A stretch of DNA of 64,000 nucleotides, taken from positions 186,001-250,000 of the forward strand of contig JADJQW010000003.1 in the NCBI GenBank assembly GCA_016712535.1. Reading direction: 5' to 3'. Each line of letters begins with the position of its first letter. The stretch's first letter is position 1. Under the pieces are notes generated by a model that made no database searches, was not told where the DNA came from, and was given only the letters and a program-made list of their open reading frames with translations. The position numbers and the translations under genes are program-made. The DNA comes from Flavobacteriales bacterium (GTDB lineage: Bacteria; Bacteroidota; Bacteroidia; Flavobacteriales_F; PHOS-HE28). This document shows positions 48,880 to 57,330 of the stretch, one piece after another.

Positions 48880-51789
48880 ATGCGATTCCGTCACCTGCTT
48901 CTCGCGTCGTTGATCGGCTTCGGCGCCAGCGCCCAGAAGAAGTATGCCTACACGAGTGTCCCCGGCGATCCGCTCGAGGCGCGCATCTACACCCTCGACA
49001 ACGGCCTCCAGGTGTGGCTGAGCCGCAATACCGATGCGCCGCGCGTGCAGACCAACATCGCCGTGCGCGCCGGAAGCAAGAACGATCCAGGGGATGCCAC
49101 GGGCCTCGCGCATTACCTGGAGCATATGCTCTTCAAGGGAACAAGCCGGATCGGCACCAGCGATTGGGCCAAGGAGAGCGCGTTGCTGAAGCAGATCAGC
49201 GATGCGTACGAGCGCAGGCGCTGGTCGCGGGATGAGGGCGAGCGCGAGCGGATCTACCGCGCCATCGACAGCCTCAGCACGCTCGCCGCGGCCTACGCCG
49301 TGCCCAACGAGTACGACAAGATGATCAAGAAGCTCGGCGCGCGCGGCACCAATGCATACACCAGCACGGAACGCACGGTGTACATCAACGACATCCCGAG
49401 CGACGAGCTGGAGCGGTGGATGGCGATCGAGAGCGAACGGATGCAGGAGTGCGTGCTGCGCCTCTTCCACACCGAATTGGAGACCGTGTACGAGGAGTTC
49501 AATAAAGGGCAGGACAACGATGCGCGCCAGGCCTATGCCAAGAAGAACGAGCTGCTCTATCCCTTGCATCCGTACGGCACCCAGACCACCATTGGCAGGG
49601 GAGAGCACCTGAAGAACCCCAGCATGGAGAAGATCCATGCCTTCTTCGATGCATGGTACGTGCCCAATAACATGGCTGTGATCCTGGCCGGCGACATCGA
49701 TTACGACCGCACCATCGCCATGGTGGATAAGCACTTCGGAGGATGGGAGCGGGGCAAGACGCCGGAATTCACCTTCAAGGTGGACGCTCCGCGCCAGCGG
49801 CCTGAGATGGCCGAGGTCCATGGGCCGGATGCGGAATGGGTGCAGCTCGCGTGGCGCTTTGATGGATATGATTCCGCTGACCCGATAATGATCACGCTGA
49901 TCGAAGGCATCCTGAGCAATGGTCAGGCTGGCCTGATCGACCTGGGCCTCGTGCAAAGCCAGCAGGTGCTGGAGGCCTCAGCGACATCGACCGTGCAAAC
50001 GGATTACTCGGAGTTCGGGCTCTTCGGCAAGGCGAAGGCTGGCCAGTCGCTCGATGAGGTGAGCAACCTGCTGCTCTTGCAGATCGAACGGCTGAAGCGC
50101 GGTGATTTCGACGATTGGTTGATCGATGCCGTGGTGACCGACCTTGAGCAGCGGCAGGTGCGCTACTGGAACGAGAGCAACAGCAGGCGGGCCTCGGCCA
50201 TGACCGATGCCTTCATCCTGCGCAAGGATTGGAAGGATGAAGTGGGCCTTCATGCGCGGATGCGCGGGATCACGAAGCAGCAGGTCATGGATTTCGCAAG
50301 GACCCGCCTGATCGACAATTACGTGGGCGTGTACAAGCGCACCGGCGAGCGGCGCGACGCCCACCATGTGGCGAAGCCGAAGATCACGCCCATTGACATC
50401 AAGCGCGATGGAATGAGCGCATGGAGGAAGGAGTGGGAGAAGATGCCGAGCGCCACGCTCGAACCGGAGTTCATCGATTACACCAAGGCCATCGAGCATC
50501 GGCAGCTGCGCGGGAAGATCCCGTTGGCCGTGGTGAAGAACCCCACCAACGACTTGTTCAGCCTGAGGTACATCCTGGAGATGGGCACCAACCACGATCC
50601 GCTCCTGGAAGTGGCCTTGGAGTACTTGCCCTATCTGGGCACCTCCGGTCGCTCACCCTCGGACTTCAAGAAGGACCTGTTCAGGCTCGGCCTCGCCATC
50701 GATGTGTTCGTCGGCGATGATCGTTGCTACGTGACCTTGACCGGCTCGGAGCGCAATCTGCCCAAGGGGCTCGGAATCCTGGAGAACCTGCTCGCCGATG
50801 CGCAGCCGAATGATGAAGCCCTGCGCAATCTCGTGTCGGACATCCGCAAGGCCAGGCAGGATGAACTGAAGAACAAGGGCAGCATCACCAGCGCGCTGGT
50901 GAACCACGCCCGCGTCGGGGAGCATTCACCGTTCAACACCGTCGTGCCCGATGAGCGATTGGCGCGACTCACGAGCGATGAACTCATCCAGCGCATCCGG
51001 GGCCTGTGCGGGTTCCAGCACAGCGTGTTCTACTACGGCCGCATGGGTGCCGATGAAGCGGCGCGTCTGATCGAAGGCGTTCATGCCATCGGTGCTGTGA
51101 AGGAGATCCCCAAGCCGCGCGCCTTTCCGGAACTGCCCACCACCAAGAGCAAGGTTCTCTTCGCGGAGCATGATATGATCCAGGCGGAGATGTTCCTCGT
51201 GAGCAAGGCCGGACCCTTCGATGCAGCGAAGATGCCCTACGCCTCCCTCTTCAACGAGTATTTCGGCAGCGGCCTCAGCAGCATCGTGTTCCAGGAGATC
51301 CGCGAGGCCAAGGCACTGGCCTACGGCGCCAGCGCCAGCTATACGTCGCCAGCGAAGAAAGAGGAGGCGCACTATGTCCGTGCCTTCATCGGCACACAGG
51401 CGGATAAGCTCGATGATGCCGTGGACGCCATGCTTGCGCTTATGAACGAGATGCCCATGGCGATCGAGCAATTCGAAGGAGCCAAGGCAAGCGCGCTCAA
51501 GGTGATCGCCAGCACCCGGATCACGAAGGAGAACATCTATTGGAGCTGGGATGCGGCTCGGCGCCGCGGGATCGATATCGACATCCGGAAGCTCTCCTAT
51601 GAGCGCATCCCTTCAATCACCATCGAGGACATGAAGGGCTTCTTTGACAAGGAGATCAAGGGCCGGCCGTTCACGTATTGCGTCATCGGAAAAGAAGGCG
51701 CCGTGGACCTCAAGGTGCTGGAGAGGCTGGGCCCGGTGACCCGGCTGGATAAACAGGTGCTGTTCGGCTATCCGGAGGCGCAGCGATGA
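48880..51789 (+). CDS. M16 family zinc metallopeptidase
   Basis: 969 aa from ATG 48880, with a signal peptide (LASLIGFGASAQ). The inverted zinc site HYLEH is at residues 78-82 (LAHYLEHMLFKGT), with the third ligand Glu around residues 200-206 (HTELETVYEEFNKG). An AxGxxRxNAYT-like loop (GARGTNAYTSTERTVY) is present, and two M16 half-modules follow: IAMVDKHFGGWERGK and the second copy around residues 560-960 (GSGLSSIVFQEIREAKALAYGASA). Presumed periplasmic or cell-surface peptidase; both halves on one chain, in contrast to split pairs. The stop overlaps cinA ATG by 4 nt. Confidence 0.92.
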   Translation: MRFRHLLLASLIGFGASAQKKYAYTSVPGDPLEARIYTLDNGLQVWLSRNTDAPRVQTNIAVRAGSKNDPGDATGLAHYLEHMLFKGTSRIGTSDWAKESALLKQISDAYERRRWSRDEGERERIYRAIDSLSTLAAAYAVPNEYDKMIKKLGARGTNAYTSTERTVYINDIPSDELERWMAIESERMQECVLRLFHTELETVYEEFNKGQDNDARQAYAKKNELLYPLHPYGTQTTIGRGEHLKNPSMEKIHAFFDAWYVPNNMAVILAGDIDYDRTIAMVDKHFGGWERGKTPEFTFKVDAPRQRPEMAEVHGPDAEWVQLAWRFDGYDSADPIMITLIEGILSNGQAGLIDLGLVQSQQVLEASATSTVQTDYSEFGLFGKAKAGQSLDEVSNLLLLQIERLKRGDFDDWLIDAVVTDLEQRQVRYWNESNSRRASAMTDAFILRKDWKDEVGLHARMRGITKQQVMDFARTRLIDNYVGVYKRTGERRDAHHVAKPKITPIDIKRDGMSAWRKEWEKMPSATLEPEFIDYTKAIEHRQLRGKIPLAVVKNPTNDLFSLRYILEMGTNHDPLLEVALEYLPYLGTSGRSPSDFKKDLFRLGLAIDVFVGDDRCYVTLTGSERNLPKGLGILENLLADAQPNDEALRNLVSDIRKARQDELKNKGSITSALVNHARVGEHSPFNTVVPDERLARLTSDELIQRIRGLCGFQHSVFYYGRMGADEAARLIEGVHAIGAVKEIPKPRAFPELPTTKSKVLFAEHDMIQAEMFLVSKAGPFDAAKMPYASLFNEYFGSGLSSIVFQEIREAKALAYGASASYTSPAKKEEAHYVRAFIGTQADKLDDAVDAMLALMNEMPMAIEQFEGAKASALKVIASTRITKENIYWSWDAARRRGIDIDIRKLSYERIPSITIEDMKGFFDKEIKGRPFTYCVIGKEGAVDLKVLERLGPVTRLDKQVLFGYPEAQR

Positions 51790-53054
51790 GTCCTTCCTTG
51801 GAGATCACCGCTGAGATCATCTCCATCGGCGATGAGCTGCTCATCGGCCAGACGATGAACACCAACGCCGGCTGGATGGGCGAGCAGCTCTCGCTCATCG
51901 GTATCCGTCCGGTGCGCGTGCGCGTAATCGGAGATGATAGGGAGGCGATCCTCATGGCGCTGGCCACCTCCAACGCCGATGTGGTGCTCCTTACTGGCGG
52001 CCTGGGCCCCACCAAGGACGACATCACCAAGCAGGTGCTCTGCGAGTACTTCGACACGCGGCTTGTCCGGCACCCGCACATCGAGGCGGCCATCGCTGGC
52101 TTTTTCCGGAGCATCGGCCGAGAGCCCTTGGAGGTGAACCTGGCCCAGGCCGACCTGCCGGAGTCTTGCACGGTGGTGCCGAACGATCGCGGCACAGCCA
52201 GCGGCATGTGGTTCGGCAAGGAAGGCCGTGTCTTCGTAAGCATGCCCGGTGTGCCCTACGAGATGAAGGCCATGATGGAGAAGCACGTATTGCCCGAACT
52301 GCGCCGGGTCTTCGATCCCCCATCCATCGTGCATCGGACCATACTCACGACGGGTTTGGGTGAAAGCCATCTCGCGCAGCGCATTTCCGCCTGGGAGGAC
52401 AGCCTGGCCGATGAGGGCATCAAGCTGGCCTACCTCCCAAGCCCCGGCTTGGTGAAGCTGCGCCTGAGCACCTACGCGAACAACGATCCCTCCGGCGCCC
52501 GCGACCGTGTCGCGCAAAAGGCCGACCAGCTCTACCGCCTCATCCCCGAGCTGATCTTCGGCGAGGGCGAGGAGCGCCTCGAGCAAGTAGTGGGGCGCAT
52601 GCTGAAGGAGAATGGGCACACCTTGTCGACCGCAGAGAGCTGCACCGGTGGATATGTGAGCCATCTGATCACCAGCGTCCCCGGCAGCTCAGCCTATTTC
52701 ATCGGCGGGGTGGTGAGCTATGCCAATGCCGTGAAAATGGAGGAGCTCGGCATTCCCAGCGACATGCTGGAGCTCAACGGGGCAGTGAGCCAACCCGTAG
52801 TGGAGCGCATGGCCCAAGGAGTCCGCGAGGCACTGAAGACCGATTGGAGCATCGCCCTGAGCGGGGTGGCCGGGCCGGATGGTGGCACTGAGGAGAAGCC
52901 AGTGGGCACCGTTTGGATGGCGGTGGCAGGCCCAGATGGCGTGCAAGCGGCCAAAGTCTATCTCCCTGGCACCCGCGACCTTGTCATTAAGCGCAGTGCC
53001 TTGGCTGCCCTGAACTTGCTTCGTAAGTTCCTGTTGAAGAGGGTTTTAGATTAA
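51786..53054 (+). CDS. cinA: CinA family competence/damage-inducible protein
   Basis: 422 aa. N-terminal MoCF-type domain (AEIISIGDELLIGQTMNTNAGWM, VVLLTGGLGPTKDDITK) and a C-terminal nicotinamide-nucleotide amidase domain (TLSTAESCTGGYVSHLITSVPGSSAYFIGGVVSYANAVK, ALSGVAGPDGGTEEKPVGTVWMAV). Family activities include NMN deamidation and ADP-ribose hydrolysis. The ATG overlaps the M16 peptidase stop by 4 nt. The central PGVPYEMKAMM linker is standard, so it is full length. Confidence 0.95.
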   Translation: MSPSLEITAEIISIGDELLIGQTMNTNAGWMGEQLSLIGIRPVRVRVIGDDREAILMALATSNADVVLLTGGLGPTKDDITKQVLCEYFDTRLVRHPHIEAAIAGFFRSIGREPLEVNLAQADLPESCTVVPNDRGTASGMWFGKEGRVFVSMPGVPYEMKAMMEKHVLPELRRVFDPPSIVHRTILTTGLGESHLAQRISAWEDSLADEGIKLAYLPSPGLVKLRLSTYANNDPSGARDRVAQKADQLYRLIPELIFGEGEERLEQVVGRMLKENGHTLSTAESCTGGYVSHLITSVPGSSAYFIGGVVSYANAVKMEELGIPSDMLELNGAVSQPVVERMAQGVREALKTDWSIALSGVAGPDGGTEEKPVGTVWMAVAGPDGVQAAKVYLPGTRDLVIKRSALAALNLLRKFLLKRVLD

Positions 53055-53079
53055 TCCTAATGGCTCGGGTGCAGGTTGA

Positions 53080-53190
53080 TTGCGGGTAGGTTCAGGGTTG
53101 ATTTGGCCCGTGCAACCCCCCACCTTTCTTGCTGCCTTCAACCTTCAACCAGCCGAGCGATTTGTAGACAACACAACAACCTTCAACCCA
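53080..53190. repeat. AGGTTGA/TTCAACC low-complexity region upstream of rpmB
   Basis: Contains AGGTTGATTGCGGGTAGG and AGGTTCAGGGTTGA on the left, and CTTCAACCTTCAACC and CCTTCAACCCACTGCCCGC on the right, forming an imperfect inverted repeat. Same sequence style as 32590-32665. It lies in the 191-bp spacer between cinA and rpmB. Confidence 0.45.
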
Positions 53191-53216
53191 CTGCCCGCAT
53201 CTTCCAACAATCCTCC

Positions 53217-53224
53217 TAGATTTG
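53217..53224 (+). promoter_or_regulatory. -7 box upstream of rpmB
   Basis: TAGATTTG is a full match to TAnnTTTG, ending 21 nt before the rpmB ATG. No obvious -33 TTG partner is seen at the usual distance, so the box is the only support. Confidence 0.5.
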
Positions 53225-53245
53225 CGCCCCGCAATTCAGAACGCC

Positions 53246-53485
53246 ATGTCGAAAGTCTGCCAAATCACCGGGAAGAAGGTCACCGTTGGGCACAAGGTGT
53301 CGCACTCGAACATCAAGACCAAGCGCACCTTCGCGCCCAACCTCCAGGATCGGAAGTTCTTCCTGCCTGAAGAGAAGAAGTGGGTGAGCCTTCGCGTAAG
53401 CACCTCGGGCATGCGCACCATCAACAAGATCGGCTTGGCCGAGGCCCTTAAGCGCGCCAAGGCGAAGGGTTATCTCGCCGCTTGA
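53246..53485 (+). CDS. rpmB: 50S ribosomal protein L28
   Basis: 79 aa from ATG 53246. MSKVCQITGKKVTVGHKVSHSNIKTKRTF is the standard L28 opening, then LQDRKFFLPEEKKWVSLRVSTSGMRTINKIG. Part of the large ribosomal subunit. A longer frame starting at 53222 is not credible. Two cysteine-containing motifs of zinc-binding L28 proteins are not seen. It begins a run rpmB-rpmG-DUF4295 of co-directional genes. Confidence 0.97.
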   Translation: MSKVCQITGKKVTVGHKVSHSNIKTKRTFAPNLQDRKFFLPEEKKWVSLRVSTSGMRTINKIGLAEALKRAKAKGYLAA

Positions 53486-53505
53486 ACCAAGAACACCACT
53501 GAGCC

Positions 53506-53694
53506 ATGGCCAAGAAATCGAAAGGCAACCGCGTGCAGGTGATCCTCGAGTGCACCGAGCATAAGACGTCCGGCCTGCCCGGCACCAGCCGCTACATCAC
53601 CACCAAGAACAGGAAGAACACCTCCGAGCGGATCGAGTTGAAGAAGTACAACCCGATCCTCCGGAAAGTGACCGTTCATAAAGAGATCAAGTAA
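53506..53694 (+). CDS. rpmG: 50S ribosomal protein L33
   Basis: 62 aa. MAKKSKGNRVQVILECTEHKTSG and GTSRYITTKNRKNTSERIELKKYNP are the L33 pattern. Only one cysteine is present and the CxxC zinc pairs are missing, so this is the zinc-free (C-minus) type. It follows rpmB by 20 nt. Confidence 0.97.
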   Translation: MAKKSKGNRVQVILECTEHKTSGLPGTSRYITTKNRKNTSERIELKKYNPILRKVTVHKEIK

Positions 53695-53748
53695 GCCGCT
53701 CCTTCGCCTTACACAATCTACCCAAACCAGCGCTGCGGCGCGTGAATC

Positions 53749-53901
53749 ATGGCTAAGAAGACCGTTGCTACCCTGAAGAAAGCGGATGCCAAGACCTTCA
53801 CCAAGGTCATCCGCATGGTGAAAAAGGAAACAGGCGGATACTCCTTCGTGGAGCAGGTGGTGCCCAGCGACGAGGCCGACAAGCTCGCCAGCACGAAGTA
53901 A
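53749..53901 (+). CDS. DUF4295 family small protein
   Basis: 50 aa from ATG 53749: MAKKTVATLKKADAKTFTKV, then IRMVKKETGGYSFVEQVV and an acidic tail. DUF4295 proteins are found in Bacteroidota next to rpmG and ftsY, and this gene has that exact position. Lys-rich, so it is probably associated with the ribosome; that is an inference. The gap to rpmG is 54 nt. A hairpin follows before ftsY. Confidence 0.92.
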   Translation: MAKKTVATLKKADAKTFTKVIRMVKKETGGYSFVEQVVPSDEADKLASTK

Positions 53902-53922
53902 TCCTCACCGAACCCATTGCCT

Positions 53923-53949
53923 GAAGGGCCTCCGCTTGCGAGGCCCTTC
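53923..53949 (+). terminator. Terminator between DUF4295 gene and ftsY
   Basis: GAAGGGCCTC and GAGGCCCTTC form a 10-bp perfect stem with a 7-nt loop; the downstream T-tract is weak (TGAGTTC). It may only attenuate read-through into ftsY, whose ATG is 19 nt beyond. Confidence 0.7.
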
Positions 53950-53968
53950 TGAGTTCAGGACCACCACG

Positions 53969-54925
53969 ATGGCGCTATTCGGATTGTTCGGGAAGAAGAA
54001 GGAGGCTGCGGAACAAGCCGCGGAGAAGCAAGCGCTTGATAGCGGGCTGCGGCGCTCTCGCGAAGGTTTCCTCGGCAAGATCACGCGCGCCATCGCTGGC
54101 AAGAGCACCGTGGATGATGAGGTGCTCGATCGGCTCGAGGAGGTGCTCGTGGGCAGCGATGTGGGCGTGGACACCACCCTGCGGATCATCAGGCGCATTG
54201 AGGAGCGCGTGAAGCGCGACAAGTACGTGGGCGCTGGTGAGCTGAATGCCCTGCTTCGCGAAGAGATCGCCGCGCTCATGAAGGACCCGGCACCGGTGGA
54301 TGACGCGATCAAGCCTTACGTGATCATGGTGGTGGGGGTGAACGGCGTGGGCAAGACCACCACCATCGGCAAGCTGGCCAACGCCTTCAAGAAGGAGGGC
54401 AAGAGCGTGGTGCTGGGGGCTGCGGACACTTTCCGCGCGGCGGCTGTGGACCAGTTGCGCATCTGGAGTGAGCGCGTGGGCGCAGCGCTGGTGCAACAAG
54501 GCATGAACGCTGACCCTGCCGCCGTGGCCTACGATGCCGTGGAGAGCGCCAGGGCCAAGGGTGCGGATGTCGTCATCATCGATACCGCCGGCCGATTGCA
54601 CAACAAAGCGGGCCTGATGAACGAGCTCACCAAGGTGCGCAACGTGATGCGCAAGGTGGTGCCCGATGCCCCGCACGAAGTGCTGCTCGTGCTCGATGCC
54701 AGCACAGGTCAGAACGCCATCGAGCAGGCCAGGGAATTCACCAGGGCCACGGATGTCACGGCGTTGGCGCTCACGAAGATCGATGGCACCGCCAAAGGTG
54801 GCGTGGCCATCGGCATCAGCGACCAGTTCAGCATCCCCATCAAGTACCTCGGCGTAGGCGAGGGCATCGACCATCTGCAGGTCTTCGAGAAGCGGGCCTT
54901 CGTAGAGGCGCTGTTCAAGGATTGA
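53969..54925 (+). CDS. ftsY: Signal recognition particle receptor FtsY
   Basis: 318 aa from ATG 53969. NG domain GTPase: helical N part with DDEVLDRLEEVLVGSDVGVDTT, P-loop GVNGVGKTTTIGKLA (residues ~123-137), LGAADTFRAAAVDQL, IDTAGRLHNKAGLMNEL, VLDASTGQNAIEQAR, LTKIDGTAKGG and FSIPIKYLGVGEGIDHLQVF. Docks SRP-ribosome complexes at the membrane. The acidic A domain found in E. coli FtsY is absent; a short Lys-rich N-terminus replaces it, as is normal in Bacteroidota. Overlaps the convergent DUF2752 gene by 11 nt. Confidence 0.97.
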   Translation: MALFGLFGKKKEAAEQAAEKQALDSGLRRSREGFLGKITRAIAGKSTVDDEVLDRLEEVLVGSDVGVDTTLRIIRRIEERVKRDKYVGAGELNALLREEIAALMKDPAPVDDAIKPYVIMVVGVNGVGKTTTIGKLANAFKKEGKSVVLGAADTFRAAAVDQLRIWSERVGAALVQQGMNADPAAVAYDAVESARAKGADVVIIDTAGRLHNKAGLMNELTKVRNVMRKVVPDAPHEVLLVLDASTGQNAIEQAREFTRATDVTALALTKIDGTAKGGVAIGISDQFSIPIKYLGVGEGIDHLQVFEKRAFVEALFKD

Positions 54926-55277
54926 GTCGCGCTGTTGCGGCTTTGGCAGGGAGGCGCATATCGGCGCTCAGCAAGCGCAGGTTCCTCAATAGCTCCTTGG
55001 CCCAGAGCCAAAGGAGCAGCGGCGCCACGCCAATGATCCCGCGGTTGAATTCATAAGCGGCGCCGGGTTCCAAATGGAACAGCGATACCACGCTGCGGGT
55101 CATTCCGCAGCCCATGCAGTCCGCGCCGGTGAATCGCTTGTACAGGCAGAGCGTCGGGCCTGAACTGATGAGATCCAACGGCACCAACGCGAGCGCGATC
55201 GGGATTCCGATGAGCGCCGCGATGGTAAGCGCGCGGATAAGGCGGCTACTTCTTGATGAGGGCGTTGCCGTTGGCAT
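54915..55277 (-). CDS. DUF2752 family membrane protein
   Basis: 120 aa. CLYKRFTGADCMGCGMTRSVVSLFHLE contains the C-x-x-CGMTR motif that defines DUF2752. Two or three membrane helices (residues ~17-36, ~75-95). Function unknown for the family. Its ATG overlaps the TM2 gene stop region by 32 nt, and no better start is in frame. Transcribed with the TM2 gene. Confidence 0.88.
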   Translation of the reverse strand: MPTATPSSRSSRLIRALTIAALIGIPIALALVPLDLISSGPTLCLYKRFTGADCMGCGMTRSVVSLFHLEPGAAYEFNRGIIGVAPLLLWLWAKELLRNLRLLSADMRLPAKAATARLNP

Positions 55278-55470
55278 CCTTGTAACTGCCGACGGCGATC
55301 ATGATCAGGTCTACGAGCGACCAGATGCCGCAGCCGCCGAGCGTGAGCAATTGAACGATGCCGATCACGGTATGGCCCGTGTAGAAGCGGTGCACCCCGA
55401 GGCCGCCCAGAAAGAGGCAGAGCAGCAATGAAGTGAGCCAGTCCTTGCCTGGTGCATTCACATTGTCCAT
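55246..55470 (-). CDS. TM2 domain-containing protein
   Basis: 74 aa from ATG 55470. Two short helices separated by a sharp turn: LLLCLFLGGLGVHRFYTGHT and GIVQLLTLGGCGIWSLVDLI, with the TM2 motif 'GxxGxHRFYxG' and 'GxxGIWxLxDLI'. Role unknown. TATCTTGG (-7-like) at 55505-55498 lies 27 nt upstream on the minus strand. Divergent from the DUF4870 gene. Confidence 0.9.
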   Translation of the reverse strand: MDNVNAPGKDWLTSLLLCLFLGGLGVHRFYTGHTVIGIVQLLTLGGCGIWSLVDLIMIAVGSYKDANGNALIKK

Positions 55471-55611
55471 TCTAGAGTTGATGGTTTGGTTCGGGTTCCA
55501 AGATAGAGCCCGATGAGGAGCCGGATGGCTCAGCATCACGGGAGGCAACCTGAACGGCTCACCTTGATAGGAAAGCGCACCTATCTTCGGCCCAACCCTT
55601 AACGCGTTCAA

Positions 55612-55974
55612 ATGGAAAGCAATCAAGCCAGTCCTGCAACTCCTCCCGCCGGCGGTGATAAGACCGTGGCCATCGTGGCCTACCTCTCCTTGGTCGGTTT
55701 CGTGATTGCCCTGATCCTGCACAACCAGGAAGGCAAGAAGACAGAGCTTGGTGCCTTCCATCTGCGCCAAGGGCTGGGCATCCTGATCAGCTCCGTGGCC
55801 ATGAGCATCATTTCCATCATCCCGATCCTGGGTTGGATCGTGGGTTGCTTGGGTCTCATCCTCGTGCTCGTCATGTGGATCATGGGCATCATTGCTGCCG
55901 CCAATGGCGAGATGAAGCCCGCCCCCGTGCTAGGTGCGAAATTCCAGGAGTGGTTCAAGACGGCCTTCGTCTGA
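55612..55974 (+). CDS. DUF4870 family membrane protein
   Basis: 120 aa. The DUF4870 (Tic20-like) pattern: KTVAIVAYLSLVGFVIALILH, KKTELGAFHLRQGLGILI, IIPILGWIVGCLGLILVLVMWIMGIIAAANGE and a short C-terminal tail. Three or four helices, no catalytic motif. TATCTTCG (55582-55589) is a good -7 candidate, 22 nt before the ATG. Divergent from the TM2 gene, followed by rimO after 42 nt. Confidence 0.88.
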   Translation: MESNQASPATPPAGGDKTVAIVAYLSLVGFVIALILHNQEGKKTELGAFHLRQGLGILISSVAMSIISIIPILGWIVGCLGLILVLVMWIMGIIAAANGEMKPAPVLGAKFQEWFKTAFV

Positions 55975-56016
55975 GCCATCCGTGCTGAACAGCCCATGGG
56001 GTAGCTTCGCGCGCCC

Positions 56017-57330
56017 ATGAAGGCCCGCACACTCAAGCGCACCAAGGTCAACGTCATTACCCTCGGCTGCTCGAAGAACACCTTCGACAGCGAGGTGATG
56101 ATGGCGCAGCTCAAGGCCAGTGGCATCGCGGTGGATCATGAGAGCGATGCCGGCGACCACAACGTGGTGGTGATCAACACCTGCGGCTTCATCGACAATG
56201 CGAAGCAAGAGAGCATCGATACCATCCTGAGCTACGCCAAAGCCAAGGATGAAGGGCTGGTGGAAAAGGTGTACGTGACCGGCTGCCTCAGCCAGCGCTA
56301 TGGAACAGAGTTGAAGGATGGCATCCCTCAGGTGGACGCCTGGTTCGGCACGCGCGACCTGCCCCGGCTGCTCAAGACCCTGAAAGCCGATTACAAGCAT
56401 GAGCTGGTAGGGGAGCGGCTGCTCACCACGCCTGCCCACTTCGCCTACTTCAAGATCAGCGAGGGCTGCGACCGCAAGTGCTCCTTCTGCGCCATCCCGC
56501 TCATGCGCGGGAAGCACATCAGCACGCCCGTAGAGCAATTGGTGGCGAACGCGAAGGGACTGGCGGCGATAGGCGTGAAGGAGCTGATCCTCATCGGGCA
56601 GGACCTCACGTACTACGGCCTCGACCTGTACAAGAAGCGCAACCTCGATGAGCTCCTCGCCCGGTTGAGCGATGTGGACGGCATCGACTGGATCCGCCTG
56701 CACTATGCGTTCCCTTCGGGCTTCCCGATGGACGTGCTGGATGTGATGCGCGATCGTTCCAACGTGTGCAAGTACCTCGACATGCCGCTGCAGCACGGCA
56801 GCACGCGGATGCTGACCCGTATGCGGCGTGGCATCACGCAGGAGAAGACGGAAGCGCTAGTCGATACCATCCGGGAGAAAGTGCCCGGCATCGCGATCCG
56901 CACCACGCTCATCGCGGGCTTCCCCGGCGAGACGCAGGCCGATCACGACGACAACCTGCGCTGGGTCGAACGCATGCGCTTCGACCGCCTGGGCGCATTC
57001 ACATACAGCCATGAGGAGGACACGCACGCGCACACCTTCGAGGACGATGTGCCCAAGGACGTGAAGGAGCATCGCGCGCAGGAGATCATGGAGCTGCAGG
57101 GCGGCATCAGCCTGGAGCTCAATCAGGCCAAGGTGGGCAAGGCCTTCCGCGTGCTGGTGGACAAGGCCGAGGGCGGCCACTACATCGCCCGCACCGAATT
57201 CGATTCACCCGAGGTGGACAACGAGGTGCTGATACCCACGAGCGCCGGGCATTTGCGCATCGGTGATTTCGCCGAGGTGCGGATCACGGAAGCGAACGAG
57301 CACGACTTGCGCGCCGAGGTGGTTCAGTGA
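56017..57330 (+). CDS. rimO: Ribosomal protein S12 methylthiotransferase
   Basis: 437 aa. N-terminal MTTase domain with cluster cysteines Cys18 (LGCSKN), Cys56 (NTCGFID) and Cys90 (VTGC). The radical SAM site is CDRKCSFC (Cys151, Cys155, Cys158) with SEGCDRKCSFCAIPLMRGKH. Then AGFPGETQADHDDN and a C-terminal TRAM domain (GHYIARTEFDSPEVDNEVLIP). Adds a methylthio group to the conserved Asp of S12. The Cys spacing CxxxCxxC and Pro following Ile are standard for RimO, not MiaB. TAGCTTCG (56002-56009) is 7 nt before the ATG. Confidence 0.96.
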   Translation: MKARTLKRTKVNVITLGCSKNTFDSEVMMAQLKASGIAVDHESDAGDHNVVVINTCGFIDNAKQESIDTILSYAKAKDEGLVEKVYVTGCLSQRYGTELKDGIPQVDAWFGTRDLPRLLKTLKADYKHELVGERLLTTPAHFAYFKISEGCDRKCSFCAIPLMRGKHISTPVEQLVANAKGLAAIGVKELILIGQDLTYYGLDLYKKRNLDELLARLSDVDGIDWIRLHYAFPSGFPMDVLDVMRDRSNVCKYLDMPLQHGSTRMLTRMRRGITQEKTEALVDTIREKVPGIAIRTTLIAGFPGETQADHDDNLRWVERMRFDRLGAFTYSHEEDTHAHTFEDDVPKDVKEHRAQEIMELQGGISLELNQAKVGKAFRVLVDKAEGGHYIARTEFDSPEVDNEVLIPTSAGHLRIGDFAEVRITEANEHDLRAEVVQ

